This document shows positions 16,426 to 25,618 of a DNA stretch of 64,000 bases, piece by piece. Source of the stretch: Tundrisphaera lichenicola (GTDB taxonomy: Bacteria; Planctomycetota; Planctomycetia; Isosphaerales; Isosphaeraceae); assembly GCF_051175385.1 (NCBI RefSeq), contig NZ_CP195106.1, forward strand, positions 5,766,001 through 5,830,000, read 5' to 3'. Made by a program: the position numbers and the translations under genes. Under the pieces are notes generated by a model. That model saw only the letters and a list, made by a program, of their open reading frames with translations. It did no database searches and was not told where the DNA came from. Within the stretch, counting starts at the first letter, position 1; each line of letters opens with the position of its first letter.

Positions 16426-18665
16426 CGACTCAAGGCGTCTTCGAAGAATGTCGCGAGTTGCTCGGCGACGTACCGACGCCCTTCCTCCTTCCGGGAGGAG
16501 TGCCGCTCCTCGGGCAGGGGGAGCATCCGAAATCGTGTATCGGCCCCGATCAGGGCAGAGACTAACCTGGCCGTGTGTCGGAAGTGGACATTCTCGTCGA
16601 GCATCCCATGGATGACCATGAGTTCGCCCTTGAGGCGCCCGACCGCGTCCAGGACCGAAGCGTTCCTGTAACCCTCAGGATTATCGAGCGGGGTCCCCAT
16701 GTAGCGTTCGGTGTAGCAGGTGTCATACCCATCCCAGTCGGTGACCGGGGCGATCGAGACGCCCGCGTGGAAGGTCTCGGGGGCCTCGGTCAGGCATCGG
16801 AGCGTCATGTAACCGCCGTAGCTCGACCCGCTCACCCCAACCCGGGTTGCGTCCACCTCGGGCCAATTCCTCGCGACGAATCGAACCCCATCCACCTGGT
16901 CCCGAACCTCGACCGAGCCCATGTTCCGGTGGATCGCGGCCTCGAAGGCGTGGCCTCGCCGGCTGGATCCCCGATTATCCATCTTCCAGACCGCGAATCC
17001 CCGCTCGGCGAAGTGCTGCGCGTTCAGGTCGGCGGTCAACGACCAGGCCTCGGGCACGTACTGGACATGAGGTCCGCCATAGAGGAGGACCACCAGCGGA
17101 GCCTTGGCCCCGAATGCCCTGGACCTCGGGGCGTAATAGGCCCCGTAGAGGTTCGTACCGTCTCGGCCGGTGAACCGGACGACCTCGGGAGGGGTCAACC
17201 GGAGCTGATCGACCCTCGGGTCCGACAGGGCCGCGTCGTCGAGCGGGGCGATCACTCTCCCATCGCGAGACATCAGGCGAGTCACGGGTGGGCGGCTCCG
17301 GCTGCTGAAGGTGTCGACGAAGGTCTCACCATCCCGGGCGATCACCGCGCGATGGGTCCCCGGATCGTTGCTGATCTTCCGGATCGGGCCGCCATCGAGC
17401 GAGACTCGATAAAGGTGGCGTTCGAGCGGTGTTTCGATGCCCGATGAGAACCAGACTTCGCGTCGGGCCGAATCGAGATGGTCGACGCCATCGACCGGCC
17501 AGGATCCCCGAGTCAACTCGCGCAGTTTTTTCCCGTCACGGTCATAGAGTTCGAGGTGACGATAGCCCGATCGCTCGGACGACCAGAGGATCTCGCCGGT
17601 CCCTTCGACCAGTCGAAGATCGTTGTGAAGGTTGACCCAGGTCTCCGCCCGCTCCTCGATCAGTACGGTCGATCGGTTCTCCTGGACGTCGACCCGGCAG
17701 AGGCGCAAGGAACGCTGGTCGCGCGAGAGGAGCTGCACCAGGAGTTCCGACGGCCCGGCCCAATCGACCCTCGCCAGGTAGAAATCGGGATGATCGACGG
17801 GCAAATTCAGCCAGCGGGTCTCTCCTCCTGTGGACGAGACGACACCCAGCCGGACCTTCGCATTGGCCGCTCCGGGGAAGGGATACCGATGGGTTTCGAC
17901 CGAGTACTCGGCACCTTGATGGACGATCGAGTAGAGGGGGATCGCACGCTCGTCGGTCTCCTGATAGGCGATCTTCGAGCCGTCGGGCGACCACCAGAAG
18001 CCCCGGGAGCGGTCCATTTCTTCCTGCGCCATGAACTCGGCCAGGCCATGCGTCAGCCCTTCTACCGCCCCCTGGCTCAGGCGGGTCTCCTGCTTCGATC
18101 CGAGATCGAGGGAATAGAGCTCGTTCCCCCGGACGAAGCCGACCTTGGACCCATCGGCGTTCAGTTGGGGATCGATCTCGGGATCATCCGTGTCCGTGAG
18201 CCGTTCGAGCGGTCCATCCTGCCCCCGGAGGACGTAGAGATCTCCCCCGAGGGGGATCACGGCGACCTCGGCCTTGTCGGCCCGGACGATCTGGGTGATC
18301 CCGGTCTCCCGGAGCCGCTGGCGTTCGCGCCGGAGCGCTTCCTCACGGGAGACGTTGGCATCGGTATCGCCTCCGCCGGGGGGCCGCGCGACGACCCGAG
18401 GGGGACCTCCCGAGACCTCGGCCCGCCATAGGACCCGGCTCAGGCTGGCGGTCTCGGCTTTCAGATACGTGACCGCCTTGCCATCGGGGGTGAACCCGAA
18501 AGCGCCCGGGACGACCGACCCGGGAGCCGGAAGCCTGGCGACCGTCGTGGCGTCGATCTTCTTTCGCCCGCCGGCCAACCGATCGTCGGCCGATGAATCC
18601 GTGATTCTGGCCACCTGGCCTCCCCAGACGAGAAACGTAATCAAAGAAATGGGAAGAATCCGCAT
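16413..18665 (-). CDS. Dipeptidyl peptidase IV-type S9 serine peptidase
   Basis: A 750-residue exported peptidase of family S9B, which removes X-Pro/X-Ala dipeptides from peptide N-termini. After an N-terminal hydrophobic signal (LPISLITFLVWG) comes the eight-bladed beta-propeller domain with the double-Glu substrate-binding motif AEFMAQEEMDR. The alpha/beta-hydrolase domain occupies the last about 250 residues: nucleophile in GVSGSSYGGYM, Asp/His of the triad in the HGMLDENVHFRHT region. All catalytic elements are present, so it should be active. It lies 15 nt downstream of the phosphatase gene at 18681-19202, so the two are probably co-transcribed. Confidence 0.92.
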   Translation of the reverse strand: MRILPISLITFLVWGGQVARITDSSADDRLAGGRKKIDATTVARLPAPGSVVPGAFGFTPDGKAVTYLKAETASLSRVLWRAEVSGGPPRVVARPPGGGDTDANVSREEALRRERQRLRETGITQIVRADKAEVAVIPLGGDLYVLRGQDGPLERLTDTDDPEIDPQLNADGSKVGFVRGNELYSLDLGSKQETRLSQGAVEGLTHGLAEFMAQEEMDRSRGFWWSPDGSKIAYQETDERAIPLYSIVHQGAEYSVETHRYPFPGAANAKVRLGVVSSTGGETRWLNLPVDHPDFYLARVDWAGPSELLVQLLSRDQRSLRLCRVDVQENRSTVLIEERAETWVNLHNDLRLVEGTGEILWSSERSGYRHLELYDRDGKKLRELTRGSWPVDGVDHLDSARREVWFSSGIETPLERHLYRVSLDGGPIRKISNDPGTHRAVIARDGETFVDTFSSRSRPPVTRLMSRDGRVIAPLDDAALSDPRVDQLRLTPPEVVRFTGRDGTNLYGAYYAPRSRAFGAKAPLVVLLYGGPHVQYVPEAWSLTADLNAQHFAERGFAVWKMDNRGSSRRGHAFEAAIHRNMGSVEVRDQVDGVRFVARNWPEVDATRVGVSGSSYGGYMTLRCLTEAPETFHAGVSIAPVTDWDGYDTCYTERYMGTPLDNPEGYRNASVLDAVGRLKGELMVIHGMLDENVHFRHTARLVSALIGADTRFRMLPLPEERHSSRKEEGRRYVAEQLATFFEDALSRPVR

Positions 18666-18680
18666 GGGTGCCCCGTCGGG

Positions 18681-19202
18681 TTAAGTCCGTGGGTCGTCAT
18701 CACGAGATCCGAGGTCGGGCGGGATGGCGAGGGCCGACCGGAGTTCACTCCAGAGGAAGGGTGAGATGTCGACCGGTCGACGATCGGCCAGGCGTCGGAG
18801 GGCTTCCTCGGGCGACTCCCGCCCGATCGTCGCGAGTGCCACCGCGACGATGGCCGGCGAGCGACTGAGCCCCATCCCGCAGCAAACCAGGGTCGGGATC
18901 CGCCTCCTCAAGAGGGAGGCCACCGTATTCACGGCCAGGAAGAGGTGCGAAGGATCGTTTCCCGGACCATCGACGATCGGAAAACGATGGTACATCAAGC
19001 CCCGAGGAGGCGACAGGGGAGCTTCCTCGACCGCCACTTGGACCACGGCCTCGATCCCGGATTCGTGGAGGGCTCGGACGTTCGATCCGTCCCCGTGGTG
19101 GCCGACCCAGATCGGGTGGGGTGAAATCTGGTCGATCGTTCGAGCCTTCGACGGGACTTGCCGTATGATCCGAACCGGGGCGAATTGATGTTCCTGGCCC
19201 AT
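18681..19202 (-). CDS. Dual-specificity/tyrosine phosphatase-like protein
   Basis: A 173-residue cytoplasmic protein with the Cys-x5-Arg phosphatase loop CGMGLSRSP, preceded by TLV. The residue before the nucleophile is Cys rather than the common His (CCGMGLSR). A general-acid Asp is probably the one in FPIVDGPGNDPS. Proteins of this kind dephosphorylate phosphotyrosine or phosphothreonine; the substrate is unknown. The start is not certain because no clear Shine-Dalgarno precedes the ATG at 19202. It is divergent from a second phosphatase (19324-20046), and an S9 peptidase follows it. Confidence 0.78.
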   Translation of the reverse strand: MGQEHQFAPVRIIRQVPSKARTIDQISPHPIWVGHHGDGSNVRALHESGIEAVVQVAVEEAPLSPPRGLMYHRFPIVDGPGNDPSHLFLAVNTVASLLRRRIPTLVCCGMGLSRSPAIVAVALATIGRESPEEALRRLADRRPVDISPFLWSELRSALAIPPDLGSRDDDPRT

Positions 19203-19323
19203 CGGCCGGATGTCAACCCTCGCGACCAGAGCGAGTCCGATCCTCTACAATAGTTCGAGGGATGGTCGGACCATCGAAGACGGCGGGAGGTTCGAACTCG
19301 AACCGATCTCGGAGGGAATCGCG

Positions 19324-20046
19324 ATGCCAGGGCGCACGATCGCCATCGGAGACATCCACGGCTGTTCCAGGGCGATCAAGAGCCTGATCGAGACGATTCA
19401 ACCCTCCGAGGCCGATCGGATCATCCTGCTTGGTGATTACGTCGACCGAGGCCCGGACAGCCGGGGCGTCATCGACCGGCTGATCGAACTATGTACGCGA
19501 TGCCGGTTGATTCCTCTCCTGGGCAACCACGACCAGATGATGCTCGACGCGATCGACGGAGCACCCCCCTTCGCCTGGTACGAGAACGGCGGTCTCGAAG
19601 CGATCGACTCGTATGGGCCGGGTCGAGATCCAGGCGCGATCCCGAAAGAACACGCCGACTTCCTCCGTTCCTGCCTCTCCTACTTCGAGACCGAGTCGCA
19701 CATCTTCGTCCACGCGAACTATGACCCCGACGTCGCGATGAAGGAACAGGGCGTGGCGATGCTGAGATGGGCGTCACTCCGAAGCTTTATCCCCGGCCCT
19801 CACGAATCGGGCAAGACGGTCATCGCGGGCCATAGTTCCCAGAAATCGGGAAAAATCCTCGACCTGGGTCACCTGATTTGCATTGACACCTATTGTTACG
19901 GAGGAGGATGGCTCTCGGCACTCGAGATCGCCTCCGGTCAGGTCTGGCAGGTCGATCGGAAAGGGAACCCGAATACTCGGAGATCCGCCGTCCGCCAACG
20001 AGGAACAGGTGGCCCATCATCCGGATGGGCCGGAGCATGCGGGTGA
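19324..20046 (+). CDS. PPP-family metallophosphoesterase (Ser/Thr phosphatase-like)
   Basis: A 240-residue protein with the full metal-binding signature of the PPP/ApaH family: GDIHGC, GDYVDRGPDS and GNHDQM, then His in VHANYD and AGHSSQ. It would use a two-metal centre to hydrolyse phosphoserine/threonine or a nucleotide such as diadenosine tetraphosphate. Length is that of bacterial PrpA/B-type enzymes. The ATG at 19324 is chosen because GGAGG sits 8 nt upstream and the GDIHG motif then begins near residue 9; the frame is open to an ATG at 19210. It is divergent from the tyrosine phosphatase gene. Confidence 0.87.
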   Translation: MPGRTIAIGDIHGCSRAIKSLIETIQPSEADRIILLGDYVDRGPDSRGVIDRLIELCTRCRLIPLLGNHDQMMLDAIDGAPPFAWYENGGLEAIDSYGPGRDPGAIPKEHADFLRSCLSYFETESHIFVHANYDPDVAMKEQGVAMLRWASLRSFIPGPHESGKTVIAGHSSQKSGKILDLGHLICIDTYCYGGGWLSALEIASGQVWQVDRKGNPNTRRSAVRQRGTGGPSSGWAGACG

Positions 20047-20092
20047 TATCGGTTATGCGAGGGGAGCGAAGGTAGCAACGCACAAAAGCATC

Positions 20093-20117
20093 CCATCTTT
20101 CCCAGATGGTATATAAT
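20093..20117 (+). promoter_or_regulatory. TATAAT promoter with adjoining palindrome
   Basis: A perfect -10 hexamer TATAAT (20112-20117) lies about 36 nt before the YbaK-domain start. A perfect inverted repeat CCATCT/AGATGG (20093-20098 and 20104-20109, 5-nt spacer) ends two bases before it, in the spacer between -35 and -10. No good -35 is seen. A repressor or activator bound at the palindrome could control the gene; inference. Confidence 0.5.
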
Positions 20118-20152
20118 GACAGAGAGTCTCCACCTGAGTGAGGACCCCTGCG

Positions 20153-20644
20153 ATGTGCATCAGCGATTTCCTCCAGAGCCGATCGGTACGATTCGAACTC
20201 CTGCTCCACCGCCCCGCGCACTCGGCGACGCACCTGGCGGGGAGCCTTCATTTACCCGGTCGATCGGTGGCCAAGGCCGTGCTCGTCAGGGCGGATGATC
20301 GATTCGCGCTGGCGGTCCTTCCGGCGACCCATCGGGTCGACCCGGATCGGCTGGCCGAGATCCTCAACGTCGGCTCGCTCAGGATTGCGACCGAGGACGA
20401 GGTTGAGTCGGTCTTCGCCGACTGCGAACCCGGGGCCCTTCCCCCCTTCGGCCAACTCTACGGGTTGCAAACGGTGGTCGACGCCAGCCTTTCCGGCGGT
20501 TCCGACATCGCCTTCATGGGGAACACCCGGCACGAGGGCGTCCGGATGCGATTCCGGGATTACGAGGCCGTCGAGTCGCCGATCAAGGCCCGATTTGCCT
20601 CGCCGATCGCCCCGCGACGGCTCAGGAACCGCAAGGCGGGCTGA
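20153..20644 (+). CDS. YbaK/EbsC-domain protein (aminoacyl-tRNA deacylase-like)
   Basis: A 163-residue protein resembling YbaK/ProX domains, which remove wrongly attached amino acids from tRNA. Family features seen are the HRPAHSATHLAGSLHLPGRSVAK region near the start, an ALAVLPATHRVD strand, and the SLSGGSDIAFMGNTRHEGVRM block that forms the substrate pocket. It stands alone without a synthetase, so it would act in trans. The ATG at 20153 has GAGGA upstream and lies in a good position for the promoter at 20112. The substrate tRNA cannot be told from sequence. Confidence 0.78.
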   Translation: MCISDFLQSRSVRFELLLHRPAHSATHLAGSLHLPGRSVAKAVLVRADDRFALAVLPATHRVDPDRLAEILNVGSLRIATEDEVESVFADCEPGALPPFGQLYGLQTVVDASLSGGSDIAFMGNTRHEGVRMRFRDYEAVESPIKARFASPIAPRRLRNRKAG

Positions 20645-20676
20645 GGTCGAACTCCCGAGCATCCAAGGGTCCGCGC

Positions 20677-23600
20677 TCAGCCCAAATGTCCGGTCTGAGC
20701 CGACTCCTCGGTCGATTCGTTGTCCGTTTCGGTCTCGCTTTCGGGCGCGAATCCTCGTCGGAGGGTGTTCTCGGTCACGGTGCGTGTCAGTAGAAATTCC
20801 TTGAGGTAATCGGACCCGCCGGCCTTGGCTCCCCCGATCCCCGAGAGGTTGAATCCCCCGAAGGGCTGGCGGTCGACCAGGGCCCCGGTGATCGGCCGAT
20901 TGATATAGACGTTCCCGACCCTCAGCGAATGCCTGACCCGTTCGATATGTCCGGGGCTCCGCGAATAGAGGCCGCCGGTCAGGGCGTACGCGGTGCCGTT
21001 GGCGATGGTCAGGGCTTCGTCGAGATCGCGGGCTCGAATCAGCGCGAGGATCGGCCCGAAGATTTCTTCCTGGGCGATCCGGGCCTCAGGCTTCACATCG
21101 GCAAGGATGAGCGGGGCGACGTAATGCCCGATCTCGGCGAGAGGGCCGAGCACGCCTTCGAAGACCACCCTTCCCTCGGACCGGGCGATCCCGGCGAACG
21201 CCTCGATCCGGGCGCGAGCGTCGGCATCGATCACGGGCCCGATGACCGTCTCGGGTTCTTCGGGAGGCCCGATCGGGATCGATCGGGCGGCCTCGGCCAG
21301 TCGGGCGACGAAAGCGTCATAGATCCCGTCCAGGATGATCACCCGAGAGCAGGCCGAGCATTTCTGCCCCGAGTAGCCGAAAGCGCTCTGCAAGACCCCG
21401 ACCACCCCCTCGTCGAGGTCGGCATCCTCATCCACGATGATCGCGTTCTTGCCGCCCATCTCAGCGATCACTCGCTTGACATGGTGCTGGCCCTCCGGCA
21501 CCTCGGAGGCCCGACGGTTGATCTCCAGGCCCACTCCCTTCGAACCGGTGAAGGCGATCAGGTCGACCCGAGGGTCGTCCACCAGGGCCTGGCCGACGAC
21601 CTCCCCCTTTCCCGGCAAATAGTTGAGAACGCCGGGCGGGAGGCCCGCCTCGTGGAAGGCTTCATACAACTTGTACGCGATCACCGGGGACTGCTCGGCC
21701 GGTTTGAGGACCACCGTGTTTCCGGAGACGATCGCGGCGGCGGTCATCCCCATCGGGATGGCCAGCGGGAAATTCCAGGGAGGGATGACCGCGACCACCC
21801 CCCGGGGGATCCGCTCCACGGCATTGGTCTCGCCCGGGACATCGCGGACCTCCGGTTCGGCGATCCGGATCATCTCCCGGGCGTAAAACTCGCAGAAGTC
21901 GATCGCCTCGGCCACGTCGCCGTCGGCCTCCCTCCAGGGCTTGCCGCATTCGTAGACCTCGATCGCGGCCAGCCGAAATCGGTCGCGACGGAGGATCTTC
22001 GCCACCTGGAACAGGACCTCGGCGCGGTCCCGGACCGGGGTGATCGACCAGTCCCGGAACGCCCTCCGGGCCGCCTGGACCGCGAGCCCGGCCTGAGCGA
22101 CCGTGGCGGCCGGGGCGTCGCTGATGATTTCCGAAATCTCGCCCGGGCGACCGACTCGGAGTCGCTCGGCCACGTCCATGTGCACGCCATCGATGACGAT
22201 CGGAAGTCCCATGCCATCGAGGGAGATGTCTACCTTCGCCAGTTCCTCCCCCATCTTCTCCCGAGCCTGAGACCGGGTGAAGTCGGTCAAGGGCTCGTTG
22301 CGGAACGGCGGGATCGGAGTCGCGGCGAGCTTTCGACGCTTCAAGGGCCACATGGCACCCACCTCCTCGGGATCTCTGAGCAAGTCCTCGACCTCGGCCC
22401 CTCCGGCGAAACTCGCCTTGAGGAACGACTCGTTCGACGTGTTCTCCAGGAGGCGGCGGACCAGATACGCCATCCCCGGGAGCATGGCCCCGTAGGGCGT
22501 GTAGACCCGGACCCTCCGACCGCGAGCCACCAGTGCCCGCTCGATCGGCTCGCCCATCCCGTGGAGCATCTGAATTTCGTAGGCATCGCCCGGGACTTCC
22601 AACGCCTCGGCCGACGCCATCGCATGCGCGAGGCTCCGGATATTGTGGCTTCCGAGCGCGGGTCGGAGGTTCTGATAGCTCGCCATGAGGAACCGAGTGC
22701 ATCGTTCGTAGCTGGCGTCGCTCTGCCACTTCCGAAGGTAAACCGGGACCGGCCAGCCGAGTTGGCGGGCGTGGGTCACTTCGTAGTCCCAGTAGGCACC
22801 CTTCACCAGGCGGACCGTGATCGGCGCCCCCCGCTCGCGGACCCAGCCTTGGAGGTCTCGTAAGTCGCCCTCGGCCTCGGGCAGGTAAGCCTGGGCGACG
22901 ATTCCGACATCGGGCCAGTCGCGAAATTCGGGCTCGGACAGGACCGAACGAAAGATCGAGTAGGTCAGATCCTTGTGGGCGTACTGCTCCATGTCGACAT
23001 TGACGAACGCCCCGACTTCGCGAGCCACCCGGAGGATCGGGCGGAGCCGCTCGGCGACCTTTCGAGCGGTCGAGGCCTCGTGGATCGCGTCGAAATGTGG
23101 GGTTAGGCTGGTCAGCTTGAGGGAGAGGTTCGAGCGGGGGATCGGCCCGAACGAGGAGCGGTCGATCCGAGGGTCTTCCGGCTCAACCGACAGTCGAGGG
23201 GCCAGACCCCGGAGCAGTTCGATGCACGTCTGCTGGTACGCCTCGGCCTCGGAGTCCGAAATGACGGCCTCCCCCAGGAGGTCGGCGGTGAATCCCACCC
23301 CGTGCTCACGGAGTGCCTTGACGGTCCGGAACGCCTCCGAAGGGGTCGAGCCCGCGATGAATCGTCGGGCCATGTGCGTTGCCGAGGCCCGGGCGATCGA
23401 CGCCAGGAACCGGCCCCGGAGCGAGCCGACCGGGGCCAGGGCGACGCCCATCCTCAGGAACCAGGGGACAGCCCGACCAGCCTGGCCGAGATACTCCCGG
23501 AGATGCCGGCCGACCGAATCGGGATCGACCAGCGCAGGAAGGGCGTCGATGAATCGGAAAAGCTGAACCTTGACCTCGGGATCGCCCATGGTCAGGTTCA

Positions 23601-23745
23601 TCAACCGATCGTCCCACCACCCCCGCTGGAGCGGCGAAGGCCCCCGACCGATCTCGGCGAACAACGACCGCCCGATCTCGCGAGCCTTCCGGTCGATCGC
23701 GTCGCCTTTGAGGTTCCGAGCCCGATCAACGATCGACGTCGCCAT
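20677..23745 (-). CDS. putA: Bifunctional proline dehydrogenase / P5C dehydrogenase (PutA)
   Basis: A 1022-residue fusion enzyme that oxidises proline to glutamate. The N-terminal half is an FAD-dependent proline dehydrogenase barrel (NVDMEQYAHKDLTYSIFRS; RLVKGAYWDYEV). The C-terminal half is an NAD-dependent aldehyde dehydrogenase with the glutamate of EMGGKNAI and the nucleophilic Cys of GYSGQKCSACSR. The N-terminal ribbon-helix-helix DNA-binding domain of enterobacterial PutA is absent, so it does not autoregulate in that way. Start ATG 23745 has GGGAGG at 9 nt; a longer frame to 23772 has no such site. A TATAAT lies about 45 nt upstream. Confidence 0.95.
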   Translation of the reverse strand: MATSIVDRARNLKGDAIDRKAREIGRSLFAEIGRGPSPLQRGWWDDRLMNLTMGDPEVKVQLFRFIDALPALVDPDSVGRHLREYLGQAGRAVPWFLRMGVALAPVGSLRGRFLASIARASATHMARRFIAGSTPSEAFRTVKALREHGVGFTADLLGEAVISDSEAEAYQQTCIELLRGLAPRLSVEPEDPRIDRSSFGPIPRSNLSLKLTSLTPHFDAIHEASTARKVAERLRPILRVAREVGAFVNVDMEQYAHKDLTYSIFRSVLSEPEFRDWPDVGIVAQAYLPEAEGDLRDLQGWVRERGAPITVRLVKGAYWDYEVTHARQLGWPVPVYLRKWQSDASYERCTRFLMASYQNLRPALGSHNIRSLAHAMASAEALEVPGDAYEIQMLHGMGEPIERALVARGRRVRVYTPYGAMLPGMAYLVRRLLENTSNESFLKASFAGGAEVEDLLRDPEEVGAMWPLKRRKLAATPIPPFRNEPLTDFTRSQAREKMGEELAKVDISLDGMGLPIVIDGVHMDVAERLRVGRPGEISEIISDAPAATVAQAGLAVQAARRAFRDWSITPVRDRAEVLFQVAKILRRDRFRLAAIEVYECGKPWREADGDVAEAIDFCEFYAREMIRIAEPEVRDVPGETNAVERIPRGVVAVIPPWNFPLAIPMGMTAAAIVSGNTVVLKPAEQSPVIAYKLYEAFHEAGLPPGVLNYLPGKGEVVGQALVDDPRVDLIAFTGSKGVGLEINRRASEVPEGQHHVKRVIAEMGGKNAIIVDEDADLDEGVVGVLQSAFGYSGQKCSACSRVIILDGIYDAFVARLAEAARSIPIGPPEEPETVIGPVIDADARARIEAFAGIARSEGRVVFEGVLGPLAEIGHYVAPLILADVKPEARIAQEEIFGPILALIRARDLDEALTIANGTAYALTGGLYSRSPGHIERVRHSLRVGNVYINRPITGALVDRQPFGGFNLSGIGGAKAGGSDYLKEFLLTRTVTENTLRRGFAPESETETDNESTEESAQTGHLG

Positions 23746-23789
23746 GGGTCCAACCCTCCCACTCCTGGGCACGATGGCTCTCTTCCTCC

Positions 23790-23795
23790 ATTATA
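23790..23795 (-). promoter_or_regulatory. -10 element of putA
   Basis: A perfect TATAAT on the minus strand, about 45 nt upstream of the putA ATG. The -35 region (around 23813-23820) has only a poor match, so an activator may be needed. Confidence 0.45.
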
Positions 23796-23870
23796 GGTAA
23801 ACGAAGGGATTCGTCCGACAGTTCGCTCCACCTTCGGAAGTCGGAATTGCCGAGAACCCCGAGGCGAAGC

Positions 23871-23900
23871 TTGACTTCCCCGGGAATCGTCGTGTACAGT
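23871..23900 (+). promoter_or_regulatory. Sigma70-like promoter of the riboswitch operon
   Basis: TTGACT (23871-23876) and TACAGT (23895-23900) are separated by 18 nt. Transcription would start near 23907, about 18 nt before the first base of the SAM riboswitch. Confidence 0.55.
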
Positions 23901-23924
23901 TTGTTATCACAATTCGGTGCGCAT

Positions 23925-24061
23925 CTTATCCAGAGTGGCTGAGGGACGGGCCCTGCGACGCCACAGCAACCGGTCTGCCGACAAGGCGGATGCTGGTGCT
24001 ACCTCCTGCCCTAGTGCCTCCTTCGGAGCTTTCCGAAGGACGTGCCGATGGGACAGATAAG
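23925..24061 (+). promoter_or_regulatory. SAM-I (S-box) riboswitch
   Basis: The 137-nt element has all S-box landmarks in order. P1 is closed by CTTATC (23925-23930) and GATAAG (24056-24061). Then come AGAGTGG, the GAGGGAC and GGCCC kink-turn region, GCAACC after the third strand, and GGTGCTACCTCC with the conserved GCTA. A 9-bp P4 hairpin follows (TCCTTCGGA at 24019-24027 with TCCGAAGGA at 24032-24040). The class binds S-adenosylmethionine and normally switches off methionine or cysteine genes. No classical terminator with a T-tract follows; a second CTTATC at 24108-24113 could compete for the P1 3' strand. The downstream gene starts at 24269. Confidence 0.93.
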
Positions 24062-24268
24062 ATGGACTGAGACGGGAGTCCCCACACCTCCCGAATCCCA
24101 GCCCCGCCTTATCCCCCTCCATCGGTTCTAAATCCACTCTCGATGAGACCGACGCACCCGGACGGCCCCGGTTTGGTCGATCCGCGCGTTTCGTGTCCCG
24201 GTCCGATTCCTGCGCACCAATCCGAAAGGATTGCTGCCAGTCGCCGGGCGTCGTCGGGAGAATTGCCG

Positions 24269-25537
24269 GTGTCTGAAGAACTCACAATCGGCCTGAAGTG
24301 TCGCCTCTGCGGCAAGCTCTATCCCAAGGAAGCCCTCAACTTCTGCACCGAGGACTTCGGCCCGCTTGAGGTCGTCTACGACTACAACGCGATCGGTCGG
24401 GTGCTCGACCGACGGGCGATCCAGTCGCGTCCCCGGAACATGTGGCGCTATCGCGAGTTGCTGCCGATCGACGGCGAGCCGACGGTCGGCCTCCACGTCG
24501 GGGGGACGCCGCTGATCAAGGCGGACCGACTGGCCAAAGCCCTGGGCGTGGCCGAGCTTTATATCAAGAACGACGCAGTTAACCACCCTTCGCTCTCGTT
24601 CAAGGACCGGGTGGTCGGCGTGGCCCTGTCCAAGGCGGTTGAGCTGGGCTATCGGACCGTTGGGTGCGCCTCGACCGGGAACCTCGCCGGGAGCGTGGCC
24701 GCCAACGCCGCCGCGGCCGGGCTGGAGGCCTACGTCCTGATCCCCGACAACCTGGAGGCCGGTAAGGTCCTCGGGTGCAGCGTCTATGGGGCCAAGGTTG
24801 TCGCCATCCAGGGGAATTACGACCAGGTCAACCGACTCTGCTCGCAGATCGCCTTCAAGTTCGGCTGGGCCTTCGTCAACGTCAACCTTCGGCCGTTCTA
24901 TGCCGAGGGGTCGAAGACGATGGGCTTCGAGATCGCCGAGGACCTGGGCTGGCGAGTCCCCGATCACGTCGTCGCGCCGATGGCCGGAGGGAGCCTGATC
25001 GGCAAGATCCACAAGGCGTTCCGCGAGTTCGCCACGCTCGGGCTCGTCAACGGGCCGATCAACACCAGGATGTTCGGGGCCCAGGCCACCGGGTGCAACC
25101 CGATCTCGAACACCGTGAAGACCGAGGCGACCAAGGTCAAGCCGGTTCGTAACCCGAACACCATCGCCAAGAGCCTGGCGATCGGCGACCCGGCCGATGG
25201 CTACTTCGCGTCGCAGTTGATCCGCGAGACCGGGGGCTGGTCCGAGGACGTGGACGACGACGCGATCGTCGACGCCATGAAGCTCCTGGGCGAGACCGAA
25301 GGGATCTTCGCCGAGACCGCCGGGGGAGTGACCCTGGCCGTCACCAGGAAGTTGATCGAGCAAGGTCGGATCGATCGCGACGGCTCGACGGTCATCTGCA
25401 TCACCGGCAACGGCCTGAAGACCGCCGAGGCCTGGCAGGGCAAGCTGGCCCAGCCCGTCGTCATCAAGCCGAACATGGAGGAATTCGAGGCCCTGGTCGG
25501 CGCCGAGACGGGCGAACTGGTGGCCTCGGGAGTCTGA
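24269..25537 (+). CDS. thrC: Threonine-synthase-family PLP enzyme (SAM-riboswitch controlled)
   Basis: A 422-residue fold-type II PLP enzyme of the threonine synthase family. An N-terminal zinc-ribbon-like element (CRLCGKLYP ... NFCTEDFGPL) precedes the catalytic domain. Lys of SLSFKDR binds PLP; CASTGNLAGSVAANAA binds the phosphate-bearing substrate and the GGSLIGKI loop follows. Threonine synthases convert O-phosphohomoserine to threonine. Here the SAM riboswitch and the ThiS/ThiF/desulfurase genes downstream suggest that it may instead replace the phosphate with sulfide from a protein thiocarboxylate, giving homocysteine; this is inference. A GTG at 24269 with GGGAG at 8 nt is chosen over an ATG at 24143, which would encode a proline-rich non-conserved leader. 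Confidence 0.9.
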   Translation: MSEELTIGLKCRLCGKLYPKEALNFCTEDFGPLEVVYDYNAIGRVLDRRAIQSRPRNMWRYRELLPIDGEPTVGLHVGGTPLIKADRLAKALGVAELYIKNDAVNHPSLSFKDRVVGVALSKAVELGYRTVGCASTGNLAGSVAANAAAAGLEAYVLIPDNLEAGKVLGCSVYGAKVVAIQGNYDQVNRLCSQIAFKFGWAFVNVNLRPFYAEGSKTMGFEIAEDLGWRVPDHVVAPMAGGSLIGKIHKAFREFATLGLVNGPINTRMFGAQATGCNPISNTVKTEATKVKPVRNPNTIAKSLAIGDPADGYFASQLIRETGGWSEDVDDDAIVDAMKLLGETEGIFAETAGGVTLAVTRKLIEQGRIDRDGSTVICITGNGLKTAEAWQGKLAQPVVIKPNMEEFEALVGAETGELVASGV

Positions 25538-25618
25538 GGTCCGGGCGTACCCCCATGCTCCCCTTCGTCAAGGGTCCACCACCCTGGACGTGAGCCTCCC
25601 GGAATTCCGGACGCTCCG

